From: Trissonchulus latispiculum
Taxonomy: Eukaryota; Nematoda; Enoplea; Enoplida; Ironidae
NCBI GenBank assembly: GCA_030248195.1
Contig: JASAND010007789.1
Coordinates: 1-64,000 of the forward strand
DNA: 64,000 bases
Direction: 5' to 3'
Shown: positions 42,401 through 56,800 of the stretch, piece after piece
Position numbering within the stretch: the first letter of the stretch is position 1
Layout: every line of letters begins with the position of its first letter
The notes under the pieces: generated by a model
What the model was told of the DNA's origin: nothing
What the model saw: the letters and a program-made list of their open reading frames with translations, nothing else
The model's database searches: none
Translations under genes and position numbers: made by a program

Positions 42401-45400
42401 ATTTCTTTTTCCAGATGGAAGTTGTTCACTTGTTTCTGATGCTGTGATGCGAATAGAGAAACTCATGAATGATAGGAACACTAGCATGTCTGAATGTGGT
42501 AAACCTTCCAGTTTGTGATAATTGTGTGGACGTTTAATTTAATCTAATGATGAAACTAACGGATTGATGGTCATTGTTTGTTAAAATGTGCACTGACGGT
42601 TGATCTCACACTTTACGGCTTACAGTGTTCATTTGCTCATTCGCTTGAACTACCTTGCTGGTCAGTAGTTTCTGTGAGAGAGATACAGTCAAAACAGCTA
42701 CCAGTCCACGGATCCCAGAGGATACAATGAAATTCAAATAAGATGATAATCAAAACGTAGACACCCAGAGTCAGACCAACCTTATTCCACGGAATTTTTT
42801 GATTATCATCTTATTTGGTCAGTAGTTTCTGTAATTCTTAAACGAATTATAATTTTTGAACCAGAAGATTTGAATTGAGCTAATTCGATAACTGCACAAC
42901 ACTAGCTGTGCACAATATTTATGTTCCAGGAGCATGTGGCTATACTCAATTTTGGTGTGGAGATAATCAATGTGTGCCCAAAGAACACAAATGTGATAGA
43001 ATAATTGATTGCCTTAACAAAGCTGATGAACTTGATTGTGGCGGTATGATAAGTTGTTTATTTTATTCATTTATAATAAGCGTTTGCAGTTATCCCAACC
43101 TATCCGAAAGTAATAAATTCGAATAGCAATATCGAAAGTACACGGTTTCCATCAACTGTGCTATTCTTCCTCATAATGTATTTTAAATAATGGTTTGAGC
43201 AGGAGAGAAATAACTGCCACTCTTTTTGGGAACAAACGGACTCATCATAATACAGTAAAGTTTTCATCCATTCCCACACGAACCAATTAAGCAAAACTAT
43301 CTGAAAATGGAACCAGCAAAGGAAATAGTTTTTGAAAAGCTTCGATCTAACTGTAGAAAACTAACAACTAACTTTAATTATAACTACACAAGACACGTTA
43401 CATATATTCTATCACTAGAACATTACGGTATGTCTATTAGCGGGACGTATCTCAAGGATACAACATTTCCCCTTTTCATTCAAAATGTTTAGAAGTATAG
43501 GACAAATTCAAATTTTTAAAACGTCAAAGCTTTTAGATATGAAGTTTATATTATAATAATTTCTTCTTCGCTCTCTTGTCTTTGTCTTTCTTCAGTCTCA
43601 ACCTGATTCACAAGCGGAACAGGCTCTGACGGACACATTCTGGCAAAGTGCCCTTCCCCACCACATAGACGGCAAATCGCTTTCTTCGCAGAGCATTTCC
43701 CTGAAGATCCGTGAGGACCACCACAGCTAGGACAACAGTCACTGGATTCTCCACCATGACCTTTCCTTTGAGCCTTGCGTTCCCACGATCTCGTGAAATT
43801 CTGCTGAGAAACCCGATTTACGGTAGAAGCGTAAGCGGACGCTGACTCCATGGACTTCGCTTCGGCGACTGACGATTCAATTTGACGGGCCAGACTTAGC
43901 GCTTTTTCAAGGGTCAGGTCTTTTTCCATTAGCAGCCGTTGACGAATCCTACTTGAGGCTGTCTTTTCCACGATCTGATCCCGTATCATTTCATCGGTAA
44001 GACCGTCGTATTCACACCGTGCAGCCAGGGCTCGCAACTCAGAATACCAGTCGTTGATGGGTTCCCCTGACATCTGCCCCCTCTTGCGAAATTCGAACCG
44101 GCATGCCACAACATTTTGCTTCGGGTCGAAGTGTTCCTCCAGGATCCTCATGGCATCCTCTAGGGTCTCCACTCGTTCTGCATCGGGCAGGCTGTAATAT
44201 ATCCGTTGCCCTTCCGCCCCTAAGCAACTCAGTAGTACTGTAACCTTGCGCTCAGCTCCAAACTGTTGGCGCATTCCTCCAATTGCAGTAAGGTAGTTGT
44301 GGAACATCCGTTTCCAATGCCTCCACGGGATTGGAAGAGAACCAGGGCAGGATAGTAAAGCGGGTGGAGCTAAAGCTTGCTCCATCTAACCACCGCTCGT
44401 CGCCAATGTAGAAAACTAACAACTAACTTTAATTATAACTACAGAAGACACGTTACATATATTCTATCACTAGAACATTACGGTATGTCTATTAGCGGGA
44501 CGTATCTCAAGGATACAACACTAACAACATTTTTTTAAAACCACCTTGAATTGAATTTTTGTAAGTTTAAATTTTACTATTGCAGAATGCAAAACCAATG
44601 AATTTCATCTGTGTGATGGATCGCTCTGCCTTTCCAAGGGCTATTTATGTGATGGTACAACTGATTGTCTCGATGGGACGGATGAAATGAACTGTGGTTA
44701 GTGCTGGTTTTTGTCTGTAGGTGTGTATCAATCTAAAAAATTTGTTGTTCCAGATTATTGTAAATTATAAAATAAAATTATTAAGACGCCATTAAGCCTG
44801 TTGTGTGGCTGACTAGTGCTAACTTCTATGTTGATTTTTCTGTTTTTCTAGACTGTTCACCAGACTACTTCAAATGTGATGGACAGATGTGCATTCCTTC
44901 GACTTACGTTTGTGATGGAATTCCTGACTGTGCAGATAACTCAGACGAATGTAATATATTCTGTGGTGTTTAAAGTCCAAAGTCCGCTTTCAACTTTTCA
45001 GGGTGTGAATAAAATACGCGAACTTTATAAGGAAGCCGTAGACTATAATGGAATGCAAAAAGCAAATTCTTGCAAAATAATTAAAAATAATAAAAAGGCT
45101 ACAAAAAGTATATATTTAAATATATTTAAAGCAATGTGAAGGCGTTTTGCTAGAACGTTTATCGAAATCAGGTAATTTCAGAGAGCTTAAGCGTAAAATT
45201 AAATAATAAAAAATGAAAATGAAGCTTAAAATTTTTAGTAACTCAGTTTCTACTAAAAATAATTGTTCCATGCCTTCTTGTTTTTTCACTTTACAAAATA
45301 ACCTATTTGTACCTTGTTTCATTTTGATGTAGTTTGGGTTTTGTCATGTTGTGAATTTTCCACTAGCTTTTATCCACATTAAACCTAAATTTTCATTGTA

Positions 45401-48400
45401 TATATTTTCTTATTAATTCGAAATGTCGTTTGTATATTAATCAGTGCATTGTATTCCTTTCCTCACAGGTTGTGAGGATTCCCCCTACACTTGTCCAAAT
45501 GGGAAGTGCATTAGCTACGCTCAAGTTTGCAATGGATACTTCGATTGTGACGGAGGAACAGAGGAGTACAATTGCAGTAAGCTTTTTCAAAATTCATGAA
45601 AATGTTGTTAGTTGTTAGCAATTATCGAAACCCATTTATTCAGCCTAGTTCTTTCTATATACGTGGATCTTGCGGTGATTTTCTGTATCGTGCTTTCTAT
45701 ATCCTCTCATTTTGATAATTTGCAGCTTTTCTCTACAACGTATTAGCTACAATGTTAATGATTGTTAAGACAAAGACTAAAACAAAGGTTTCATTTTTTG
45801 CCTTCAGCATTTCTTAACGCAAACCAATCCAACATAGGTTGTCAATGGATTATATCTCAAAGTATAAACACAGAAGATTTTTGTAAAACTACGGTAGCTT
45901 CAGGAACCGTTCCATGCTGATCTCAATTATTTTGAGAAGTTACGATGATTTCATAGCATCAGTCGCAAGTGGAACTCAAGCAGCAGCCTTTGTGCGTCCA
46001 CGGCTATGAAATCGACTCTGTTTTTCCATTCGTTGACGACTGAGGTTGACCCCGAACAAATGCAGGCTTGGGACATTTAAATGTCATGTCATTATGATTT
46101 TAATTTCCCATTGTTATAGGCTGCGATCCTACGTTAACAGGCTTTTGCGCAGACGGACGGTGCTTGCAAATTTCCTACTTTTGCAATGGCGTGAATGATT
46201 GCGACGATTGGAGTGACGAGCTTAATTGTGGTATAATCATTGGAACCAGAAATTAAATATTTTCATGGAATTTATTTAGAAAAAATACAAAAGGGGGCAT
46301 AATCTGAAATTACAGAAAGTACCAAAAACACAACTATTTCGAGCGAGACGAAAAATCAAAGACAAAGATTTAGACAATGCAACCCCCTATAACCCTGTTA
46401 CACACCTAGCAAGGCTGGTAGACCAAGAAGAAACCGTACGCATGATCTAGTCGGGAGGCTTCAGGTATCCTAATACCTAGTACCCATAAAAGCAGAATCT
46501 AGCAGATATAAAAAGGAAGTGGGAGGTTCAGCTTATCACTCCTGATCGAAAGCAACGAATTCGTTCAGCCGTGGATCGAACCACGGTCCTTCTGATCCCG
46601 ACGCAGACACCACAACCACTTACAACCCAAGCCCACGTAACAATAACGAGGTTAACGAACGACAAAACCCCAACCGATTAGTTTGCGCGCTCGATTACAT
46701 TGCGTATAATTTTGAAAATTAGCTACGGAACTGATGTCCCTACACAACGTACCATTTACATTTAGTGTTTGTCAAGTTAGCACCACACTAGTAATTTTAG
46801 TTTTGGGAAGTGGTCCGAAAATAGACAAGGGCCGAATATGGGCAAGTTCAAGTTCGGATAGTCACAGTGACTTTTTGCTTAGAGATTTAGAAACAAAATT
46901 TTACCAATTTCTTCGATTCTAAGTTGTCAACGTACCTGTCTAACTGCAACACGAACTTTGCTGGCTACAATTAATTAGAATTTGCTTTCTATTGTTGTCA
47001 GTTTTTTAATTTCGGAAAAGTAGATTTTTGCCACTGTACGCAAAATTTTTGACGTCAAGGATTCTCGGCTTCAGTTCGGTCACTTTTACAAAAACTAATA
47101 TCATTCCATAGCTTATTCTTTGTAGACTGTCCTCCAAAAAGTCAAAGCTTTATGTCATTTCTGTGAAAAATTTTATGCTGGACAACTATTTTTGGTGCCA
47201 TTTTTTTATCTGGAGCCCATATGGACAGGCCAGGCCAAAATGTACCGGTGCCCAAATATAGGAAATAGGCTGTTTACATGTAAAACTTGGTTATTTACAT
47301 GCACATATTGATTTTTATTTACAAGCAGTGCAAACCTTTATCTTAAAAATTTTATACACGATAGTGATTTATATTTAAGTTAACGACAGAATTTTTATCG
47401 ACAGAAATTTTGTTAGAAAACTAACATTTTTGTACAAGATTCACAAGAACGCCTCATAACAGAATTGCTTTTACAAAAAGCTTCGAATAGTTAATAATTA
47501 TCATTTAATAATTGATTATAGTCATTAATTATTTATTTAATCACTATTTAATAGTTAATGGTAGTTAATAATAGTTAATAGTTGTTAGTTATTAACAGGT
47601 AATGGCTAATAGTTATTAAATGTTAATAATTATGAGTTAGTAAGTAAATATAATTGTTAATTATCGGTTACTTGGAACTGACCACATCAAAGCAAGTAAC
47701 TTTGCACTTAAAATCTACTGTTTTAACGTTTTGACTGATTTCCTTTGATGTTGCCGCTATGATAAAGCGTGTGCTCATATTTGGACTACTTGGACTATAA
47801 GAAACCTCGGAGCTCATATTAGGCAACTTTTTTACAGTATCTCTGTGTGGTTAAATCGGATTTGCCCATATTTGGGCCACTTTCCTTACTCAATGAAATC
47901 TTTACATGAGTTACTCTACTTCTATAAAGTATAAAATTCCACACTTTTGATATAACTATGACTGTGGCAGTGGCAGTTATTTCAGATTGCAGTGGAGGGG
48001 GATTGTTCGACTGTGGCAACACTAGATGTCTGGCAAGCCAGTATTGGTGCAATGGTATAGATGACTGTGGAAATAATCTTGACGAGGCAAACTGTACAGC
48101 AGGTAGATAGTGTACCCAATCTTCATGAATACGCATTAAAGCTCAGAAAAACTCTCTGTCACTAAATTTCTAAACATCTTTGGACGATGAAGAAATTTAA
48201 CTAAGGCTCACTCAGTGAGTTTATTTATGACCAGTAAGAGCGACCTACATATCCCATTCTGCTAGATTGCAACCAGTGGCCAAGTGGGTTTTATGAAATA
48301 CTCACTTCCTGGAAGCGTTAAAGCGAGCTTGCACGTTGCAACTGACCCGAGAGCAGCATTTTTATGAAACCGGCCCCAGGTGTGTCACACATTTCAATGT

Positions 48401-51400
48401 GGTGTTTATAGAAAACCTGTTGGTCTAGAAGAATTCAATTAATAATCAAACAGTGGTTTTTGTGCATCAAGGGGTGGCAACCGTCCAGTCCTATAATACT
48501 TTCGGAACTATTCAGAAATGTTCGACAATTTAGAAATAAATTGCATTCTTGTTTTAGAAGGTTGTCTTCCCGGATACCACTTTGTTTGCAACAATAGCGT
48601 TTGTATAAATAAAAACCTGAAATGTGATGGAAGCGACGACTGTGGAGATTGGTCCGAAGAATATAACTGCGAAGGTTAATTTTAATTAATTAATTAATTA
48701 TTGTTTTGACACATGAAAAGGAAATAGAGTTCTGTATGTCGTTAAGCATTGATTTGCTTTAGTTGTCATGAATAAATTACCTTTTTGCATCACTTACGTG
48801 GGCTAATATGAATGCTAGCATAATTGTTCAAGCAGCCTTAGTACAAGCTATCAACTGAATGCTGTGATTTCTACCTGCACTCTATTTTTTCGCAAGTATT
48901 TCACTCGACCTTGGTCAGTTAGTACAAAGGTTCATAATGTTTGATTACAGCCTGTGACTTTAAGTGCTCGGATCACCGATGTATTGCTTCTGACCGGCTT
49001 TGCAATGGTGTGGACGACTGCTTGGATGGAAGTGATGAAGATACAGAAACTGCTATGTGTACAAGTAAAGTAGAGTAAAGTACAAAATAATGTAAATAGG
49101 AGGATTTGAGAACTATCAAACCACTACCGGAAAGTAGAATTGCATTCTAACTAACCATTTTTACTAACTAAGTTAGAACAAGATTATATAATGAGGAACA
49201 CTGGGAAGTTTGGCTGTTCCTAATGGAAATGGCTTGCGGGATACTCGGCACATTAAGGCCGATATCTCAGGAGAGGCCCCACTAATCATTGTTCATCAGT
49301 GTGTGCGTTTGAACGAAAACCATCTGATTGGCTAATCGACTACCTTATGTTATGTTTATGCGTATAAGGGGACCGCCGAGAGGCAGGTGGGAGGTGGGCC
49401 CGCTTAGTGGTGTTAAGCGTGTGTTTTTATGCGAGGAAACTCAAATGCATTTGATTGGCTACTTAGCTACAGTAATCCTTATAAGTGCGTTTCAGTTTCC
49501 TCGCATATAAACACACTGTTAACAAAGTTAAGCGGGACCCCCTCTAAGATATCGGGAGGGGCACCCTTATACACGTAAACTTAACATAAGGTAGGCGATT
49601 AGCCAATCAGATACGTTGGGACTAGTGCTGGGACCGGTTCCGATTTTCGAAACCGGTTCCGGTAATGCTTTTAGACAACCGGTTTTGTTTTTTCTTCCTC
49701 CAATAAAATTTGTCGATAAACGGTTCTCCGTTGCAGGAATCAATTTACCACTATTCCAGATCCTTCCATTTTCTAGGACAATCAGAATGCCTTTGTCTGT
49801 TATTGTTATGTTATGTTACTGTTATGCTACATATACTACGCATAATGTTATAGGCTGTACAGATGCAGGGCAGTTCAGATGTTCCAGTGGTGTCTGTATT
49901 AGATCAGCTTGGGTTTGTGATGATGAGCCTGACTGCAACGATGGGTCAGACGAAGCTGGATGCCGTACGTTCAGCAACTTTAGTTTTTCCCATACACTTT
50001 TATTTATGATTTAATTCCGAGATTTAGTTTTCAAAATCAATGAGGGGTACAGCTTAGGGAAAAACCTGCACGTTCATTGCAAGAAAACTGTATTTTGCTT
50101 AAAATCTCGACTTAGTCGAGCTGCAACCTAGATGCCGTTACATAAATTTTGCAATTTGTGCAGAAAAGCTTTGTTTACTCATAGGTTTGAAGATCACATG
50201 CAGCAATGAAATGTCGTAAGTACTTGTGCAATATAAATGTGATGGGTAGCCTTGTTTTGGCTTGAGTTTTGTCATTGGTAGCCTTTTTGGCTTGATATTT
50301 GTCATGGTTAGCCTTGTTTTGGCTTGAGTTTTGTCAGTATATTTTGATCTTGGTCAGCCGTAAGGACGTTAACATCGCATGCGTTATTTAGTCTTCCACT
50401 GTTCAAAAAGAGATTATATTGAAAAGCCTAAAGAGGAAATTGAAAGGAAATTTAGTGAATAAAAGAACGAAATTTAGTGATTCATATCTGTTAAATTGTT
50501 TGTTTGTTTGTTTGTCTGTTTGTTCGTTTGGTTGTTTATTTACTTGTTTAATCAATCATATCTACTAAGTATTAATAAGTTGGTTATAGTTATATATGTC
50601 GTAGCAAGATAGTAAAATTGGCAAGATAGTTATCTTGCTAAGAGTTTGGCAAGATAGTTATCTTGCTAAAATTTTAGCAAGATAGTTATCTTGCCACAAA
50701 ATTTAGCAAGATTACTATCTTGCCAAACTCTTAGCAAGATAACTATCTTGCCAATTTTACTATCTTGCTACCACATATACACAGGATCACGTGGGGGAAT
50801 GAGTGGTGCAGACTCTCCCCAGACCGACAAAAAACGGGTAGACCCCCTCAGCGAAAAGAAAAAACGGCAGGCCCTCTCGTTTATAAAGGAAAAATGGGTA
50901 GACCCAACACCAATTTTTACCAAGAATTGGTCACTTTTTAACAATTTTTTTCAAAATGTTTCTTAAAAATAGATAAAAATTGTCAGTTTTTACTACTATT
51001 TGGTCAAAAAGGTTAAAAATTTGTCAGTTTTGCTAATTTCGGTACAGACCTCCTTAAAAAGTTTTAATTTTTCCGGGGTAGACCACTCGGTGAGGTCGGG
51101 TTAGACCCCCCAGAATCGGACCCCGTGTTAAAGTACAGTTATATATGGTTATGGTTATAGTTAATACTTGACAATAACTGTTTGTGTGGTGAACCCCTAT
51201 TTGTACTTGTGTGTACCAACAGAAATTTCCTGGTCGTTTTGTTTGTGGGGTCGCTAGCTGATTACTATGGGCTGTGGGATGGGGAAATGTTCGATTGCTT
51301 ACTTGCGCAGGTTTTGGTCCCCAGGTAAGCATTTTAGAATCCCATTAAGAAACGGCAAGAAAGCAAGTTTTATTTTTACCGGAAAATTATGGTCATTTTC

Positions 51401-53777
51401 AAAGGACTTCCAACGCAAATCCTGACTGACAAGTTCAGTCAGAACAAAAATTATAAGCCTGAATGACTGACCCAGGAATAATTTTGTTTTCCCCAAGTCC
51501 TGAGTTTGGGGCAGATTCGATCAAGGACGGTTGTGTCTTCTTGTTGGAAACTTGGTGATCCTTCAATCAAGTTGTGAGCTTGTCGTCTAGCTACTATTTC
51601 AACCGGGATCCCGTTGTAGTATTTCTGGCTGGTGAGATAGTATTTGTCCACTCGTTTCTTTCAGATTAGCGTATGCGTATGCTTGGTGAAAGTCCACCAT
51701 TTCATCTTAATCATTTTTAAATTAAATTCCTAATCCCTAAGTCTATAAGACGTAATTAAAATCCTTGATCCTTATCCATCTTGATCCTTTAGTCCATGGT
51801 CCTATCCCTGGGTCCTAGGTAGAGGTTAGAAGTCAAAAGATGACACTATAATATTAGAGTGTGCATAGTGTGATTGCCTATTTCCTTATACTTGAAATCC
51901 CTATCCTTCCCTTTCCTTTGATCTTAATTTTTCTTCCGTTTTGTAGAATCGTGCCTGACTACGTTGTCCGTTGGTTGGCCCAATGTGATTTGTTGAGTGA
52001 TGTGAGTAATGACTCCTACAGTGATTACCATTCGTCAGCTGCGTCCCTGCCATCCTCCTGGTCTCCTTCTTCTTCTTCTTCTTCTTCTTCGTCATATTCC
52101 GGTATTGCGTGCTGGAGAAGTCTCTCGGAAGAGTCGTCGGACGAGATAGTATCCTGGTCTTCAGAGAGCAGTTGTCCATCGTTTTCCAGTGAGGTCCCCT
52201 ACGCGTTGGGAGTCATCTGCCGCCTGAGCTGAGGATGCTCCATCGTCGTGGTCAGCAGGACGTTATCTACTGTTCGCCTGGTGCAAATGATAAGTTCATC
52301 CTCTTTCGTCCCCTCTGTGTGTTGAGTTATGATATGGTTACGTGCTGCACTTTAATTAACGTGAACTGTTTGTGGATATTCAGCCTAAGCTAGTTATTTT
52401 TGTATACCTTTCGTTTTGTCCCAGCTCCTACAAAGTTTCAGTTTCATGATTTTTCTACAAAGTCTTCTCTGTTGAGTTTAGTTCTTCCAAATCATTCTCC
52501 TGTTTTCCGTTGTCCGAATCGGATGAGCCTGAGTTATTTTACACGAGATCCCTATGTGGCGTCAGCATGGCCCTACGCACTATGTACCGGATCCAGGATA
52601 TCTTAGCCATACAGTGACTACTGCCCAGTTTTGTCAGTTTTTACGCACGAGTTTAGTTTCATTCCAACCACACACCAGCTTTTAACTTAGTTGTCAGTAG
52701 CATTTGATTTGATTACTAACGCACACTAGATTTGATAGAAGACTTTTCATTTGATCGAACTATAAACATAGAGCAGCACGTGTGCAGCATCTCCGTTCGC
52801 AATGCACGTCACGTTAGATTTCCTCCTTTCTGCACTGTGTTGTTTGCATGCCTGCATACCTGCATACCTGCATCCGGATTTGTTCTGAGTTTACCTTTCC
52901 TGTCGGTTTTGTTTTCTTAGTTCGAAGTAGAGTGCGCGCAAAGTTCAATCGCGTTTAAGTTGAAGCGGATGTGAATTGCAGAAATTCAGTAGAGCTGAAT
53001 ATTTCCTGAGTCTCTGGTCTTGTTTAAAAAAAGATGACATAATACCGTTTTTGCTCAGGAAGAATGGACCTAGGTTAATTTTACCCCAGCGCTAAGCTAA
53101 TTTTATCCCAATCACCAAAACAAAGAGATTTCGGTTGAAATTATTTATTTTCAATGCTCAAAGAGAGAGAGATATCGGTTTATAAGTTTGCTATTAATGT
53201 TACTGATGAAGTCTAACACGGCATTGGAAGAGAAATATTTTTAATCGATAGGTATTGATGTGAAAACGTAACAGACAAAACGTAATTTTTGACGGTCATA
53301 ATGATTAGAAAAGGAAATAAGAAAAATTTAGCAAAGATTCATCGTAGTGGTGGTCGGAATGAGCTCAGTTTAAGGTTGTAGCTAAACGTCCATGCTAGAT
53401 ACCCATATATAATGTTACTTATTTGTGTGTGATTCTATGGCTGTTCTCATGATTCTAGGCTGTTCTCAGCAATAGTTTTCAGTTGTGGTTGGGGATTATC
53501 CGATCTCCGGATGGTACCTCAACGCTTGCCGGTCAGCCCGCATCCCTGTCGCCTGTAACTCAGCGTTTGCTTGTCAGACCGTATCCCATGATCCGTATGC
53601 TCAGTGGCCCCTGTTGAATTTTGCTACAGCACCCTCAACTCACCTTCTGATCTCAATCTCTAGACTAGACGCCAGTCACCACGATTCCGTGACCCCGCTC
53701 CCTACGGACTCTGAAGGAGTGGCACGTCGTATGTGTCGTCAAATGACAGAAGTCGGATGTAAATTGTAGTGAACACT

Positions 53778-53866
<89 letters not shown>

Positions 53867-56800
53867 ATAAATCTAAAGTGGTAATGTACGCTGTGGTTTC
53901 TTCCTTTTGCCTAAAAAGTATCGTCGTCCGTATTGAATTAATAGCTGAGTAGTACTGTTGCCCCTGGTTTGCTCTATCCGCCTAAAAGGTTTCTCGGATT
54001 GACTCCTTTTGATATAAAAAATCACTTTGGCAACGCCGGATTGGTGGATGCAGTTTTGTCTTGTTATTGTCTGTATATTTTGCTCACATTACTGTAGTCT
54101 GTATTATTACTTCACAGACTTTTTTATTGTGTGAAATGTTATTGGTATCCTTGTCTTGGCTTGATTTTTGTCTGTATATTTTGATATTGGTCGGTCTTAA
54201 GGACTCCTGCATCGCCTGCGTTATGTAACCTTGCTAGTCTTCACAGCGAGAAAATTGAAAATGAAAGAATTTAGTGAATAAAGCGAAGGAATTTAGTAAA
54301 TTAGTAAATCGAAACTGATAAATTGTTTGTTGGTTTGATTAATTATATCTCCTAAGTATTGATAAGTTGGCAATTGGTTATAGTTAATTATGGGCAATTT
54401 GTGTTGTGACCCCTTGTTTGAATGGCCACTTTCACAATATTCCCAGCGTTTACCGCAAATTCTGACTGACAATTTCAGTCAGGACAAAAAGGATAAGCCT
54501 GGGTGACTCACCCAGCAACAATTTTGTTTTCCCCAAGTCTTGAGTCTTGGGGCAGATTCGATCAAGGACGGTTGTGTCTTCTTGCTGGAATCTTCTTGAT
54601 CTTTCTTTCAAGTTGTGAGCTTGCCTTATAGTTCCTATTTCAAAAGGGAACCGGTTGTAGTTGTTCTGGCCAGAGAGATTCAGTGACTGTTTTTCTAACA
54701 GTGAGCCCCTTTTCTTCTCTTTTACTGAACCCTACCTATTTTATATTGTATTCTGCTGTCTTGGATTTGAACTTTTATTGGGAGTTAGTGGGAACTGGTT
54801 GAGTTTGAAGTTGTAAGTTTTGTGAAGTTCACACGGATAACAAGCTTGGCAGCGATTCTACTTGAGAGCTACATTGTTATTGTAGTGGTTGTTCTTTTAG
54901 TTTTGTCCAGAGTCTTATCACGGGTTGCAATTTGTAAAAATTTGTCTTCTTGCGAAAGTGGGAAACTTATGAAATTATATGTTTCCAAATCGTTTCTCCT
55001 GTAAAACTATTTTTATTTAAATTGTGAACCTGTTGGTTTCATAATAATCCTTGTTTAAACTAATCAAAAATGCGTGTTCATTTTTGTTTCCGCAAAAGAA
55101 ACTAGTTGACTGACTGCCTTCAGTGAAGTTAAGTGGGATAAACGGATGCCTCGATTAGCTAGCAAGCTTAAGGTGCTGGTTCGGGTATTTGCAACAAATT
55201 TTGAAAGACTGTAATTTGATCAGTACTTGGAATTCAGCGATAATTTTTATATCATTTTAAAGCGTAGAATGTGCTTGTTATCGCTAGATAGGGTATATCT
55301 GTCTCATTTTATCGCTCCGACTTGAACATGCGATAACAAGAAAACAATTTTTGAACATGGATTCCTCGAAATGTGGGAGAGCTAAAGAAGAGCGACCAGT
55401 TCAGGCTTCAAAAGAAACGTCATCCCGAGGGCTAATTTTTCTTAAATCTTTTAGTGGTCAGGAAAGCTCAAGGTTTTGAGAAAAAAGTACGTTTTGTCTG
55501 ATTTTCGTCAAAATTTTCAAGTTTGGACGCTTATTTCTCTTGAACGGAAAAAAGAAAACGCGAAACCATGAAACAGTCCTCGGCAATTGTCCCAGGAGCC
55601 GAAGGAGCCGAAGCATACTCTCAAGAGTAAAGTTGTAGGTCTTGGTGAGACGATTCGAATGATTAAAAGTTCACCCGTGTAGGGTACCCATAGTGCAAGT
55701 ACGGCGGATTAAAGCAAATTTCTCCAAAACTCAAATGTTCACGCCGCGACTTTCCTAAAATCGCTTGTAGGCTCAATGATGTAATTGTAGCAAATTTGAA
55801 TGAATTTTAACGACAATTGCGCTTTTAAAGCCCAAAGATACACGAACTCGAACCAGCACCTTAAGCAAGCTGAAATTGAGTAACTGTTTTTAGGGTATCA
55901 GTGCAATCACGATCCTATCTTCATAGTGTTAACTTTATTTTTGTGTTATGACAGACAATATGATGCCTGAAAAGAGATATCAGCATTTGAGTTGCTATCT
56001 TTTGGCTAATGCTTATTGTAATATAGACTGGTTATTCTGCTGGTTGGAGGCGTAAATTCCCCTGGAATCATAATAGCCATCTAATAGCAGTACTTTGACT
56101 AAATTAACCCTCAGGTCCAAACCTATTTTATTACATAAATACCGAAAATTAGTAATATTTCTTTGAATATAAAACTATTACATTTAGCTTGCTATTTGCC
56201 TAAGTTCATCTGTGGTGATGGCAACTGTATACGGCGAGCCGACGTCTGCAATGGTAGAACAGAGTGTACAGATGGTGCTGATGAAGCCAACTGCACAGGT
56301 GTTTGAAACAGTCTACGAAATATTATTTTACTTGCTAATCTTTACGTGCATTAATAATAGTCACATCTGTTTCTAAAATACAAGCTATAACGAGTTATTA
56401 AAGTTATTACCATTTCTACTCAGTGTTCACCATGAGCTGTTTTCTCTAATTCGTTTAGAGATATGCAAATTTAAAACAGGCTAAGCTAAGCATAGAGATG
56501 AGAGGGCTCGGCTCGGGTAAAAATGTGGTCGTGTCGGCGCCGGCATAACCGGATCGGCTCGGAAGAATATTGAAAGTGGGTCTGTTCGGCCCGGATCGGC
56601 TCGCCCAGCTTGAAATTTGAAATTTTACCAATTGCACCGAATTGATGTTTTTGACAAAAGGCCTGAAAACAGCTGTCTAGCTTTTGTGTACCAGTGTGAA
56701 TCACCAAAATTCCATTATGACGAAGACACTGCGAGCTACAGAGTCCACGATTATAAGGTTTAATGATATTGGTATTTGGTAAATGTATATTCTACGAAAG

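Larger units (their letters stand above)
51660..54130. other. Unassigned interior between the long direct repeats
   Basis: About 2.5 kb with slightly higher GC than the introns. It contains a Ser-rich frame (51861-52232), an uncharacterised frame at 53485-53769, a repeated CTGCATAC (52850-52875) and a TA microsatellite. No homology to gag, pol or host domains is recognised. Confidence 0.4.
50236..54690. repeat. Pair of long direct repeats spanning about 4.4 kb (possible LTR-type element)
   Basis: About 540 bp at 54140-54680 is repeated, diverged, in two blocks at 50240-50600 and 51130-51645. Shared words include CTTGTTTTGGCTTGA-type, CAGTCAGGACAAAAA-type, TTTTGTTTTCCCCAAGTC, GGGGCAGATTCGATCAAGG and ACGGTTGTGTCTTCTTG. 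The left copy is split by the palindrome array (50601-50771) and a further insert to about 51130. If these are LTRs, the interior is 51660-54130, which lacks a recognisable gag or pol. No target duplication or primer site was identified. Confidence 0.6.

Noticed and set aside
50602..50771. CRISPR-like regularly spaced palindromic repeats
   Set aside because: The units are parts of one large inverted repeat, the spacers are themselves complementary, and the genome is animal.
53485..53769. 94-codon frame as a gene
   Set aside because: No domain, no splice signals and position inside an uncharacterised repeat interior.
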